Positions 1 to 4,982 are shown, numbered from the stretch's first letter. The stretch is 8,327 nt of DNA from an uncultured Chlamydiae bacterium (GCA_903909295.1 CAIVVG010000099.1:1-8327); one strand, 5' to 3'. Numbers and translations: made by a program. The notes: generated by a model from the sequence alone, not told the origin.

Positions 1-97
1 CAATATCGACAACAGTATATAGCCCCCCATTTTTGAATCGAAAATAGGCTCAAAAGAACCGAAAAATCGATCAAAATTTTTTTTACAGAATACCCTC
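1..97 (+). repeat. Dispersed repeat, copy 1 (cut by window edge)
   Basis: This is the first of three copies of one repeat. Bases 37-76 are identical to 1136-1175, followed in both by a run of T (8 here, 7 there) and TACAGAA-(T/C)-ACCCTC. Bases 1-39 match copy 3 read on the minus strand (CAATATCGACAACAGTAT, then a C6 arm and a TTGAATC arm). The other stem arm, GATTCAAA...GGGGGG, expected before base 1, lies outside the window. The copy points toward the gene at 236. No transposase is present, so if it moves it is non-autonomous. Confidence 0.85.
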
Positions 98-110
98 GGA
101 GAGGGTTTTT
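92..110 (+). terminator. Short GC hairpin followed by T-run at the repeat end
   Basis: ACCCTC (92-97), loop GGA, GAGGGT (101-106), then more T through 110. This has the form of a small intrinsic terminator or attenuator. It lies at the outer end of repeat copy 1, so it could stop transcription arriving from the left or attenuate transcription starting inside the repeat. The stem is only 6 bp, so termination is uncertain. Confidence 0.4.
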
Positions 111-172
111 GCAAACACTCTCCTGTCCTTCCTGTTTATAACTTTTAATTACACTCGTTCGGGTAGATTGGT

Positions 173-201
173 TTGATTTAAATTTTTCATTGTATTAGAA
201 T
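173..201 (+). promoter_or_regulatory. Sigma-70-like promoter candidate
   Basis: TTGATT (173-178) and TAGAAT (196-201) are separated by 17 bases, the ideal spacing for a housekeeping sigma factor. They lie about 35 bases before the ATG at 236, leaving a short leader that contains the ribosome site GAGGGG. The surrounding sequence is AT-rich. This is judged from sequence alone. Confidence 0.45.
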
Positions 202-235
202 GGCGGGCGTTGAACCAAACTAGAGGGGAAAAATA

Positions 236-598
236 ATGAATAATCCTGTTTTAGCAAACCCTTATCGTTGTGCCCCTCATGTGGGACCGCTCGCTGCGGG
301 CGCTGTGGGCGCTATGACCATCATGGCTATTTATTCATCTATGGGTCCTGGAGCTTCTAAAGTTGCACAATCAAGTACTCCATTTATTCCGTCTGTCCAG
401 CCTATTACAGATACAGATTGTGGTCTTTTAAGGGTTGAGTACCAAGAGGCCCAAGAAGAGGTAAGAGATGTGGAACAGCAAGCAAAGCCACTTGCTTACC
501 AAATCAAAGCGGCCAAGGGCATAGTAAAGTACTTCGAAGAGCTCCGAAAATCGAAAAATTGTTCGACAGGTTTAGGTCACAGACACACACATCGCTGA
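236..598 (+). CDS. Small hypothetical protein with one membrane segment and a helical tail
   Basis: I do not recognise this 120-residue protein. The ATG at 236 is preceded by GAGGGG about 8 bases upstream and a plausible promoter, so the start is well supported. Residues 16-35 form a small-residue-rich hydrophobic stretch (many Gly/Ala) that could cross a membrane once. After a polar linker, residues about 63-107 are rich in Glu, Gln, Lys, Ala and Leu with few breakers, as in an amphipathic or coiled-coil helix. The C-terminus is His/Arg rich. It has two early cysteines, Cys12 and Cys62, and a late one near 109. It lies 49 bases before a second small membrane-protein gene, so the two are probably co-transcribed, and both lie between direct repeat copies. 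Base composition is more AT-rich than in the aro genes, which fits acquired DNA. A secreted or inclusion-membrane protein is possible but unproven. Confidence 0.65.
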   Translation: MNNPVLANPYRCAPHVGPLAAGAVGAMTIMAIYSSMGPGASKVAQSSTPFIPSVQPITDTDCGLLRVEYQEAQEEVRDVEQQAKPLAYQIKAAKGIVKYFEELRKSKNCSTGLGHRHTHR

Positions 599-647
599 AT
601 TACGGCAGTATAACTGATTAAAGTCCAATATAATATAGGAGATATTT

Positions 648-932
648 GTGGCAATAAATGCAGATACGCGGATTATAGAAGTCGTTTATAGTCCGACTGT
701 CGATGGGCCTGTCCCTCGTCAGCGCATAATAAGATGCCTGAATGGAGGTATGTATGCCTGTACAGTCGGGATATTGACAGGAGGTTATATATTAATCAGA
801 GGTCGTGAGGAAGCGGATTCTACGATGGCTCTTTCTGGCTTGGGTGTTTTTGCAGGGAGTGTGGGAGCAGCCCTGATTATTGCAATAGCCGATCAGTGCC
901 TGAGATGGGACTTTTCAAATAGCCCTGATTAG
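648..932 (+). CDS. Small hypothetical protein with two membrane segments
   Basis: I do not recognise this 94-residue protein. The start is GTG at 648, chosen because AGGAGA (637-642) stands 5 bases before it; the nearby ATG at 658 is out of frame. The N-terminal 30 residues are polar. Two hydrophobic segments follow, about residues 33-50 and 60-81, separated by a short charged turn (Arg-Gly-Arg-Glu-Glu), giving a hairpin in the membrane with both ends on the same side. This layout resembles the bilobed hydrophobic region of chlamydial Inc proteins, although the loop is charged and the protein is very short. It follows the 120-residue gene by 49 bases and is probably in the same transcript. 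A TATAAT at 629-634 could also give it its own promoter, but I see no matching -35 box. Confidence 0.6.
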   Translation: MAINADTRIIEVVYSPTVDGPVPRQRIIRCLNGGMYACTVGILTGGYILIRGREEADSTMALSGLGVFAGSVGAALIIAIADQCLRWDFSNSPD

Positions 933-960
933 AGGGCTCTTGAGATAGAGACTTTCGGAT

Positions 961-983
961 CTTGCCGGTGAAACCCCGGCAAG
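961..983 (+). terminator. Hairpin after the small-gene pair
   Basis: CTTGCCGG (961-968) pairs perfectly with CCGGCAAG (976-983) across a 7-base loop, about 30 bases after the stop of the 94-residue gene. The position suits transcription ending, but no T-run follows, so it would be a weak or factor-assisted terminator. Confidence 0.4.
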
Positions 984-1103
984 CGAATCATCAGCGCTAC
1001 TGCTCTGCTGGTGTTAGGTTTGTCCATATGCATAGATTTTCCTAGATTTTTTTGAGCGGTGTTTTCTGGAAAATATTTCATCAAGTTTTTGGCCTCTTTT
1101 CGA
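984..1103. other. AT-rich spacer without recognisable gene
   Basis: Between the hairpin at 961-983 and repeat copy 2 there is no open frame, RNA gene or convincing promoter that I can support. The second half is T-rich, with several T-runs around 1037-1100. Confidence 0.5.
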
Positions 1104-1196
1104 GTTCAAATATGGGGGGCAATATCGACTTTTGCATCGAAAATAGGCTCAAAAGAACCGAAAAATCGATCAAAATTTTTTTACAGAACACCCTCT
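1104..1196 (+). repeat. Dispersed repeat, copy 2
   Basis: This is a direct repeat of copy 1 and is complete at its left end. It opens with the stem arm TTCAAATATGGGGGG (1105-1119) and CAATATCGAC, then lacks about 29 bases that copies 1 and 3 carry, namely the second C-rich stem arm. It rejoins them at ATCGAAAATAGG (1136) and runs identically through the T-run to ACAGAACACCCTC. Without the second arm the large hairpin of copy 3 cannot form here. The copy ends about 45 bases before aroB and points into it. Confidence 0.9.
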
Positions 1197-1211
1197 AGAA
1201 TTCTCTAGAGG
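1192..1211 (+). promoter_or_regulatory. Hairpin overlapping the ribosome-site-like sequence upstream of aroB
   Basis: CCTCTAGA (1192-1199) pairs perfectly with TCTAGAGG (1204-1211) over an ATTC loop. The right arm contains most of a strong ribosome-binding sequence, GAGGAG (1208-1213), so folding would hide it. It stands at the repeat end where copies 1 and 3 carry their own, different hairpins. It could modulate translation starting at 1217 or at aroB. Confidence 0.4.
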
Positions 1212-1241
1212 AGAAAATGGCCCTTTTGGGACAATGCCTCG

Positions 1242-2237
1242 GTGATGCTGTACATAGGCCGCCAGTTTCTGGGTGGGGAGCTTTTACCCTCGCTCTGTCC
1301 TCAAAGGACGGTGCTGATCGCCGATGTCGCTCTAAAAATGCTCTATGCAGAGAAGTTAGCTGAGAGGCTCAAGGCCGATTTGCTCTGCATCCCCAGCGGC
1401 GAAATGGCGAAGACCTTTGAGACGCGCTCCCTTATCGAGCAGTTTTTGCTCCGCGGGGGGTATGGACGCGATACGACGATGGTTGCGCTCGGTGGGGGAA
1501 CGACCACCGATGTGGTGGGCTTTGTGGCGTCGACCTACTTGCGGGGAGTCCCTTTAGTTCTAGTTCCGACGACGCTTCTCGGCATGGTCGACGCGGCGAT
1601 CGGAGGAAAGACCGCCATCAATACGGAATTTGGGAAAAATCTCCTCGGCACATTTTACCAGCCCAAAGCAATTGTCGTAGATCTCGATCTTTTAAAGACG
1701 TTGCCCGAGGCGGAAAAGCGCAACGGCCTCGCTGAGATTTTTAAGATGGGGCTCATCGCTCGGCCTGATTTTTTTGAGCTAGAATTCGAAGAGCTCGTCA
1801 GAGCCTCTATCCAACAGAAGATCGCCATCGTGGAACAAGATCCTCAGGAAAAGGGGCTCCGCCGCATCCTCAACTTTGGCCACACGATCGGCCACGCTTT
1901 GGAAACTATTTCTCACTACCAAATGCCCCACGGTCTTTGCGTGGCGATGGGTTGCGTTATTGAAAGTCATCTGAGTATGTGTCTAGGCTATCTTTCCAAG
2001 GGGGACTTTAAGCGCATTCATTCCCTCTACGAGCCGTTTCAGTTGCCGGCCCAGTACAACCGCAAAGACCTTCTCGCTGCCATGGGGACCGATAAAAAAA
2101 GGGCGGAGGGACACATCCGCTTTGTCCTCATCGACCAGATTGGGCGCGCGATCCCTTTTGAAGGGCACTATTGTCGTCCTGTAGCCGTAGAGGAACTGGA
2201 AAAAACACTCGATTGGATGGAGGCTACGTATCATTAA
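1242..2237 (+). CDS. aroB: 3-dehydroquinate synthase
   Basis: This NAD- and metal-dependent cytoplasmic enzyme converts DAHP to 3-dehydroquinate, the second step of the shikimate pathway. The 331 residues show the family signatures: SGE near 52-54, the nucleotide-binding GGGTTTDVVGF at 84-94, PTTLLGMVD at 109-117 with GGKTAIN at 121-127, and GKNLLGTF at 131-138. The expected zinc ligands are present: Glu165 in GLAEIFK, His214 in NFGHTIGHALE, and His230 in PHG. The start is uncertain. GTG 1242 and ATG 1245 are adjacent and neither has a well-spaced ribosome site; a good one (GAGGAG, 1208-1213) serves an out-of-frame ATG at 1217. The N-terminus begins at the second typical strand and is about 12-20 residues shorter than in most AroB proteins, possibly because repeat copy 2 lies immediately upstream. 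The stop overlaps or abuts the start of aroA. Confidence 0.95.
   Translation: MMLYIGRQFLGGELLPSLCPQRTVLIADVALKMLYAEKLAERLKADLLCIPSGEMAKTFETRSLIEQFLLRGGYGRDTTMVALGGGTTTDVVGFVASTYLRGVPLVLVPTTLLGMVDAAIGGKTAINTEFGKNLLGTFYQPKAIVVDLDLLKTLPEAEKRNGLAEIFKMGLIARPDFFELEFEELVRASIQQKIAIVEQDPQEKGLRRILNFGHTIGHALETISHYQMPHGLCVAMGCVIESHLSMCLGYLSKGDFKRIHSLYEPFQLPAQYNRKDLLAAMGTDKKRAEGHIRFVLIDQIGRAIPFEGHYCRPVAVEELEKTLDWMEATYH
2219..2223 (+). promoter_or_regulatory. Ribosome site inside aroB 3' end that helps decide the aroA start
   Basis: GGAGG lies 9 bases before ATT 2233 and 6 bases before ATC 2230, both in frame with aroA. No comparable site precedes the next in-frame TTG at 2254. This supports translation of aroA from a non-standard codon overlapping the aroB stop. 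Confidence 0.5.
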
Positions 2238-3498
2238 AGTACGCACCTCTCAGTTGTCCGGAAGTCTTAGGGTTCCCCCTTCCAAATCCCATACTTTAAG
2301 AGCCATCCTCTTTGCTGCGTTGGCTCCAGGGGTCTCTTACATACGGAAGTTTTTGATCTCTCCTGATACGACCACGATGATCCAGGCTGTTCGTCAACTA
2401 GGCGCAATAGTGGAGATCAAAGGGGATTGCTTGAAGGTGAGGGGCGGCGACCTACACGCTCCTGAAGAAGTGATTGATTGTGGAAATTCAGGACAGGTGC
2501 TCCGGTTTGTGGGGGCTGTGGCGGCGCTCTTTTCTCAGTATACGGTGCTGACAGGAGATGCATCGATCCGGCGGAGCCGCCCCGCGGGGCCTTTGCTTGA
2601 CGGGCTCACGCAACTGGGGGCTTTTGCCGTGGCAAGTAGAGGAGGAGGGCACGCTCCTTTGATTGTGCGAGGTCCGATTCTTGGCGGGCGGGCGATGATT
2701 GAGGGCCAAGACTCACAGCCTGTTTCGGGGCTGTTGATCGCAGGGGCTTTTGGGCCTTGCCCCATTGAATTGGAAGTGCAGAATCCGGGAGAAAGGCCGT
2801 GGGTCGATCTCACGCTCGATTGGTTCCGGCGATTGGGGATTCCCTATAGCGCAAAAGACCATATGCACTACCGCATGGAGGGGGGCGCTCACATCGATCC
2901 CTTTGACTACACTGTGCCGGGAGACTGGAGTACGGCCGCCTTTCCCATCGCAGCGGCTCTCCTCACCAATTCTGAGCTCACGATCGAGAACGTAGACATC
3001 GACGACTGCCAAGGGGACAAGAAGCTGCTCACCATTTTAGAAAACATGGGCGCCCATTTCGAGATCCGTGATAAAAAGCTCACCCTTCTTAAGGAGAGTG
3101 AACTGCAGGGCGCCACCATCGACGTCAACGACTGCATCGACGCCCTCCCCATTTTAGCCGTCATTGGATGCTTTGCAAGGGGGCGCACCGTTCTCTATAA
3201 CGGCGCCATTGCTCGTAAGAAGGAGTCAGACCGGATTCGTGCTATGGCCACGGAGCTCACTAAAATGGGGGCCCGTATTGAGGAGACCTCTGATGGGTTA
3301 GTGATTGAACCAGCGCCCCTTCACGGCGCCCAGCTCCAGAGCTACCACGACCATAGGCTGGCCCTCGCATTGACCGTCGCGGCGCTAGCCAGCTCTTCAG
3401 AAAGCGAGATTCAGGGAGTAGAGTGCATCGCAAAAACATACCCCCAGTTTGTAGCTGATTTTCAAAGCATTGGTGCGAAGATTGAGGATGCTTTTTAG
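2233..3498 (+). CDS. aroA: 3-phosphoshikimate 1-carboxyvinyltransferase (EPSP synthase)
   Basis: The enzyme joins shikimate-3-phosphate and phosphoenolpyruvate to make EPSP, the sixth step of the pathway, in the cytoplasm. Numbering from TTG 2254 (414 residues), signatures include PPSKSHTLRA at 8-17 (Lys11, Ser12 and Arg16 bind substrate), CGNSGQVLRF at 76-85, TGDASIRRSRP at 100-110, the catalytic-Asp region DCIDALP, KKESDRIRA, and DHRLALALTVAAL near the end. The family needs a first beta strand before GSLRVPPSKS. The in-frame codons 2233-2253 encode a suitable one (KVRTSQ), so TTG 2254 is probably too late. The best start is ATT 2233 (or ATC 2230), sharing bases with the aroB stop and preceded by GGAGG. 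Such starts are rare, so a sequence error is possible. The Thr after the conserved Gly of GNxGT (Thr97 in E. coli) is Gln here. It is followed by opposite-strand genes. Confidence 0.95.
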   Translation: MKVRTSQLSGSLRVPPSKSHTLRAILFAALAPGVSYIRKFLISPDTTTMIQAVRQLGAIVEIKGDCLKVRGGDLHAPEEVIDCGNSGQVLRFVGAVAALFSQYTVLTGDASIRRSRPAGPLLDGLTQLGAFAVASRGGGHAPLIVRGPILGGRAMIEGQDSQPVSGLLIAGAFGPCPIELEVQNPGERPWVDLTLDWFRRLGIPYSAKDHMHYRMEGGAHIDPFDYTVPGDWSTAAFPIAAALLTNSELTIENVDIDDCQGDKKLLTILENMGAHFEIRDKKLTLLKESELQGATIDVNDCIDALPILAVIGCFARGRTVLYNGAIARKKESDRIRAMATELTKMGARIEETSDGLVIEPAPLHGAQLQSYHDHRLALALTVAALASSSESEIQGVECIAKTYPQFVADFQSIGAKIEDAF

Positions 3499-3501
3499 CT
3501 A

Positions 3502-3524
3502 CTGTGCAGACAAAAATTGCACAG
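3502..3524. terminator. Hairpin between convergent genes
   Basis: CTGTGCA (3502-3508) and TGCACAG (3518-3524) form a 7-bp stem around a 9-base loop, between the end of aroA and the end of the opposite-strand gene at 3530. The position suits a two-way terminator, but neither side has a convincing T-run after the stem. Confidence 0.35.
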
Positions 3525-3529
3525 CTGCG

Positions 3530-3907
3530 TTAGTACGCCGTTCTTATCGTTGATCCGGCTTTTCGGCGGATGTTTTTTTGTCCAGGACGACGGGTTGGGC
3601 GCGTCGTCTTTCTGGCTGATTTGGTAACCTTAACCTTTGGACGAATCAATTGGGTCACTTTATGTTTGACAGCTTCGTTTTTTATAGATATTTCGACTTT
3701 ATAGTTCTTGAACTCGAGAATCTGGTGATCTTCCGGGGTTGACACATCATCAAAAATGACCGATAACAGGTCCCCGTTTGCAGCAAAAAAGCCGACGCCG
3801 TTTCCTTTTTTTGCCTCGACAGCAGCACCTTTTATGGCAGCACTCCAAGAAATACTCAACTGGCCAGACCCCTCCATGGGATGAAAAAACACCTCGGCCT
3901 TTTTCAT
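3530..3907 (-). CDS. Putative antitoxin-like partner protein with basic C-terminal tail
   Basis: This 125-residue protein overlaps the upstream minus-strand gene by ATGA (3904-3907) and has its own AAGAGG 7 bases before the ATG, so the two are translationally coupled. Residues about 13-56 alternate polar and hydrophobic positions, with a GVGFFAANGDLLSV core followed by IFDDVS. This pattern recalls small DUF2283-type beta proteins, which are often antitoxin partners; the resemblance is weak and by eye. Residues 63-88 look like another strand and helix. From about 89 to the end the protein is strongly basic (many Arg/Lys/Thr, SARKTTRPTRRP) and could bind nucleic acid or the toxin. I see no signal peptide or membrane segment. 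The toxin-before-antitoxin gene order is the less common one. It could instead be an unrelated small protein. Confidence 0.6.
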   Translation of the reverse strand: MKKAEVFFHPMEGSGQLSISWSAAIKGAAVEAKKGNGVGFFAANGDLLSVIFDDVSTPEDHQILEFKNYKVEISIKNEAVKHKVTQLIRPKVKVTKSARKTTRPTRRPGQKNIRRKAGSTIRTAY

Positions 3908-4233
3908 AGTTTGACCTCTTTTAACTTCTTATGTTTTGGGCGAATGGCCTCTCCCGTACTGTACATCGTGGAAAAATAATTTCCGTCCTCGATCTTCTTT
4001 ATAACTACAACGAGATACTGGCCGCTGTCAAGACGATAAAATAAAAGGTACTGGTGAGGCCGGTGTTCTTCAAAAATTTTAGTTGGGTCTTTCAGAACCC
4101 TTTCGATCAACTCAAGCAACATGTCATCTGGAAGCATGGGAAAGTGTTTTTTTGCATGAAGAAACTCCAGCTCTCCGACGACTATTCTGTCTTTCATAAC
4201 CGCTGTAATCACAGTGACAACTTTTCTGTTCAT
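3904..4233 (-). CDS. Putative toxin, PBECR/RelE-like nuclease candidate
   Basis: This 109-residue protein starts at ATG 4233 with AGGGA just upstream. A longer open frame reaches TTG 4287, but that part lies inside repeat copy 3 and is unlikely to be translated. The layout fits the compact phage nucleases of the PBECR class (Barnase/EndoU/ColicinE5/RelE-like): a short first strand, then ELEFLHAKKHFP with two His (26 and 30), a helix MLLELIERVLKDP, then IFEE, YLLFYRL, YLVVVIKK and a final strand FSTMYSTGEAI. Such proteins cut RNA. The His, Lys and Ser/Thr positions are reasonable catalytic candidates, but I cannot align the family here. The downstream partner gene is coupled by a 4-base overlap, as in type II toxin-antitoxin operons. 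The pair interrupts the aro cluster on the opposite strand and is headed by a mobile-looking repeat, which suggests acquisition. The nuclease call is moderate; the gene itself is likely real. Confidence 0.65.
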   Translation of the reverse strand: MNRKVVTVITAVMKDRIVVGELEFLHAKKHFPMLPDDMLLELIERVLKDPTKIFEEHRPHQYLLFYRLDSGQYLVVVIKKIEDGNYFSTMYSTGEAIRPKHKKLKEVKL

Positions 4234-4238
4234 ACCAT

Positions 4239-4249
4239 CCCTAAGAGGG
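4239..4249 (-). promoter_or_regulatory. Small hairpin at the repeat end upstream of the toxin-like gene
   Basis: CCCT (4239-4242) and AGGG (4246-4249) pair over three bases. It occupies the place that longer CCCTC...GAGGG and CCTCTAGA...TCTAGAGG hairpins hold at copies 1 and 2. The AGGGA ribosome site of the toxin-like gene lies in it, so folding could limit translation. The stem is very short. Confidence 0.25.
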
Positions 4250-4336
4250 TGTTCTGTAAAAAAATTTTGATCGATTTTTCGATTCAAACGTGGGGGGCCA
4301 CATACTGTTGTCGATATTGTCCCCCACGTTTGAATC
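4245..4336 (-). repeat. Dispersed repeat, copy 3 (inverted), with large hairpin
   Basis: Read on the minus strand this matches copy 1: the stem arm, CAATATCGACAACAGTAT, a C6 arm, TTGAATCG, AAAAATCGATCAAAA, seven T, then ACAGAACACCCTC. It lacks the 21-base internal piece (AAAATAGGCTC...AACCG) found in copies 1 and 2. The two stem arms are intact: GATTCAAACGTGGGGG (4281-4296) and CCCCCACGTTTGAATC (4321-4336), a perfect 16-bp hairpin over a 24-base loop. The conserved T-rich end points to the toxin-like gene and ends about 12 bases before its ATG, so its leader would consist largely of repeat sequence. Confidence 0.9.
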
Positions 4337-4421
4337 TAAAGCTAACCAAAATAATCCAAAATCTCGACGAACCCTCAGATTGCAAATACCCTCTAATACA
4401 AGGACGAGTATAGCAGATAAG

Positions 4422-4444
4422 AGAAAAAATCTGAGATTTTTTCT
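4422..4444. terminator. AT-rich inverted repeat, possible terminator
   Basis: AGAAAAAATC (4422-4431) and GATTTTTTCT (4435-4444) pair perfectly across TGA. The A/T-run arms would give a U-tract-like end on either strand, but the stem has little GC, so it may be a weak stop or a protein-binding site. The rest of 4337-4468 shows no gene I can support. Confidence 0.3.
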
Positions 4445-4468
4445 TGGGCCCTGTACGAGGATCAGTAT

Positions 4469-4513
4469 TTTTACGACAAATTTTGCTTAAATCTGTCGTA
4501 AAATGTCGTAAAA
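4469..4513. promoter_or_regulatory. TGTCGTAAAA triple site upstream of shikimate kinase (operator candidate)
   Basis: The 10-mer TGTCGTAAAA occurs twice in tandem (4494-4503 and 4504-4513), and its exact reverse complement, TTTTACGACA, lies at 4469-4478. The direct and inverted copies immediately before the aroK coding region suggest a regulator-binding site or a structured leader. I cannot place confident -35 and -10 boxes relative to it. Confidence 0.4.
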
Positions 4514-4547
4514 GAGGAAAATGCCGGTCGAACGCGAGGATAGAAGA

Positions 4548-4982
4548 GTGAACTTGATTTTATTTGGCTTTCGGAAAGTGGGGAAGACCTATTTTGGGAG
4601 GCGTTTGGCAGAAAAACTCCAAAAGCCCTTTTTTGACACCGACGCTCTTTTGGTCTCGTTGCACACGGGCGAAGAGAACACCCCCCGCGCAATTTATCAC
4701 GCGCTCGGAGAAACGGCCTTCCGGATGTTGGAGCGGCAAGCGATTGAGTCGATCCGAGAAGTGCAAAATGCAGTGATTGCTCTCGGAGGGGGCGCTGTTC
4801 TCTTGCCAGAAAATAGAGAGCTCCTACAAACTATGGGCCGCATGATCTACCTCCAAGCTCCTTTTACCGATCCACTCTACGAAGAGCGCAAGGCCCTCTA
4901 CGAGTCGATCCCGGCTCAAGCGATCCGCGTCGATCTCCTCACAGAAGCGGAAGTGCTCGAGGAACTCTCCCATGGCCTCTAA
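4548..4982 (+). CDS. aroK: Shikimate kinase, apparently lacking the LID segment
   Basis: The enzyme phosphorylates shikimate at the 3-position with ATP, the fifth pathway step. From GTG 4548 the protein has 144 residues: P-loop GFRKVGKT at 7-14, FFDTD at 28-32 (Asp32 binds shikimate), FRMLE at 58-62 (Arg59 binds shikimate) and ALGGG at 78-82. I prefer GTG 4548, since GAGGA stands 7 bases upstream and the family begins about this far before the P-loop. ATG 4521, with a cramped ribosome site, would add nine polar residues. After the YL strand (101-102) only about 16 residues separate it from the RxxLY helix (114-118); usual kinases have about 24 more, including the mobile LID with its ATP-contacting arginine. 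Activity may therefore be altered. It overlaps aroC by 11 bases. In chlamydiae this gene is often called aroL. Confidence 0.9.
   Translation: MNLILFGFRKVGKTYFGRRLAEKLQKPFFDTDALLVSLHTGEENTPRAIYHALGETAFRMLERQAIESIREVQNAVIALGGGAVLLPENRELLQTMGRMIYLQAPFTDPLYEERKALYESIPAQAIRVDLLTEAEVLEELSHGL

Noticed and set aside
109..142. Promoter TTGCAA...TATAAC
   Set aside because: The spacer is about 22 bases, too long; TTGATT/TAGAAT at 173-201 is better spaced.
933..1103. tRNA or small structured RNA downstream of the 94-residue gene
   Set aside because: Only one simple hairpin (961-983) is visible; no cloverleaf arms or known RNA motif.
2535..3188. Several minus-strand frames across aroA
   Set aside because: They mirror codon bias of aroA, overlap one another, and have no recognisable features or starts.
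4233..4287. Eighteen extra N-terminal residues on the toxin-like protein
   Set aside because: The longer frame starts at TTG inside repeat copy 3 and the extra residues are repeat-encoded; ATG 4233 has its own ribosome site.
1..4336. CRISPR array or composite transposon made from the three repeats
   Set aside because: Spacing is about 1 and 3 kb, copies differ in orientation and length, and no cas or transposase gene is present.
4054..4490. Plus-strand frames across the toxin-like gene and repeat copy 3
   Set aside because: They run through the repeat and the opposite-strand gene; no ribosome site or family resemblance.
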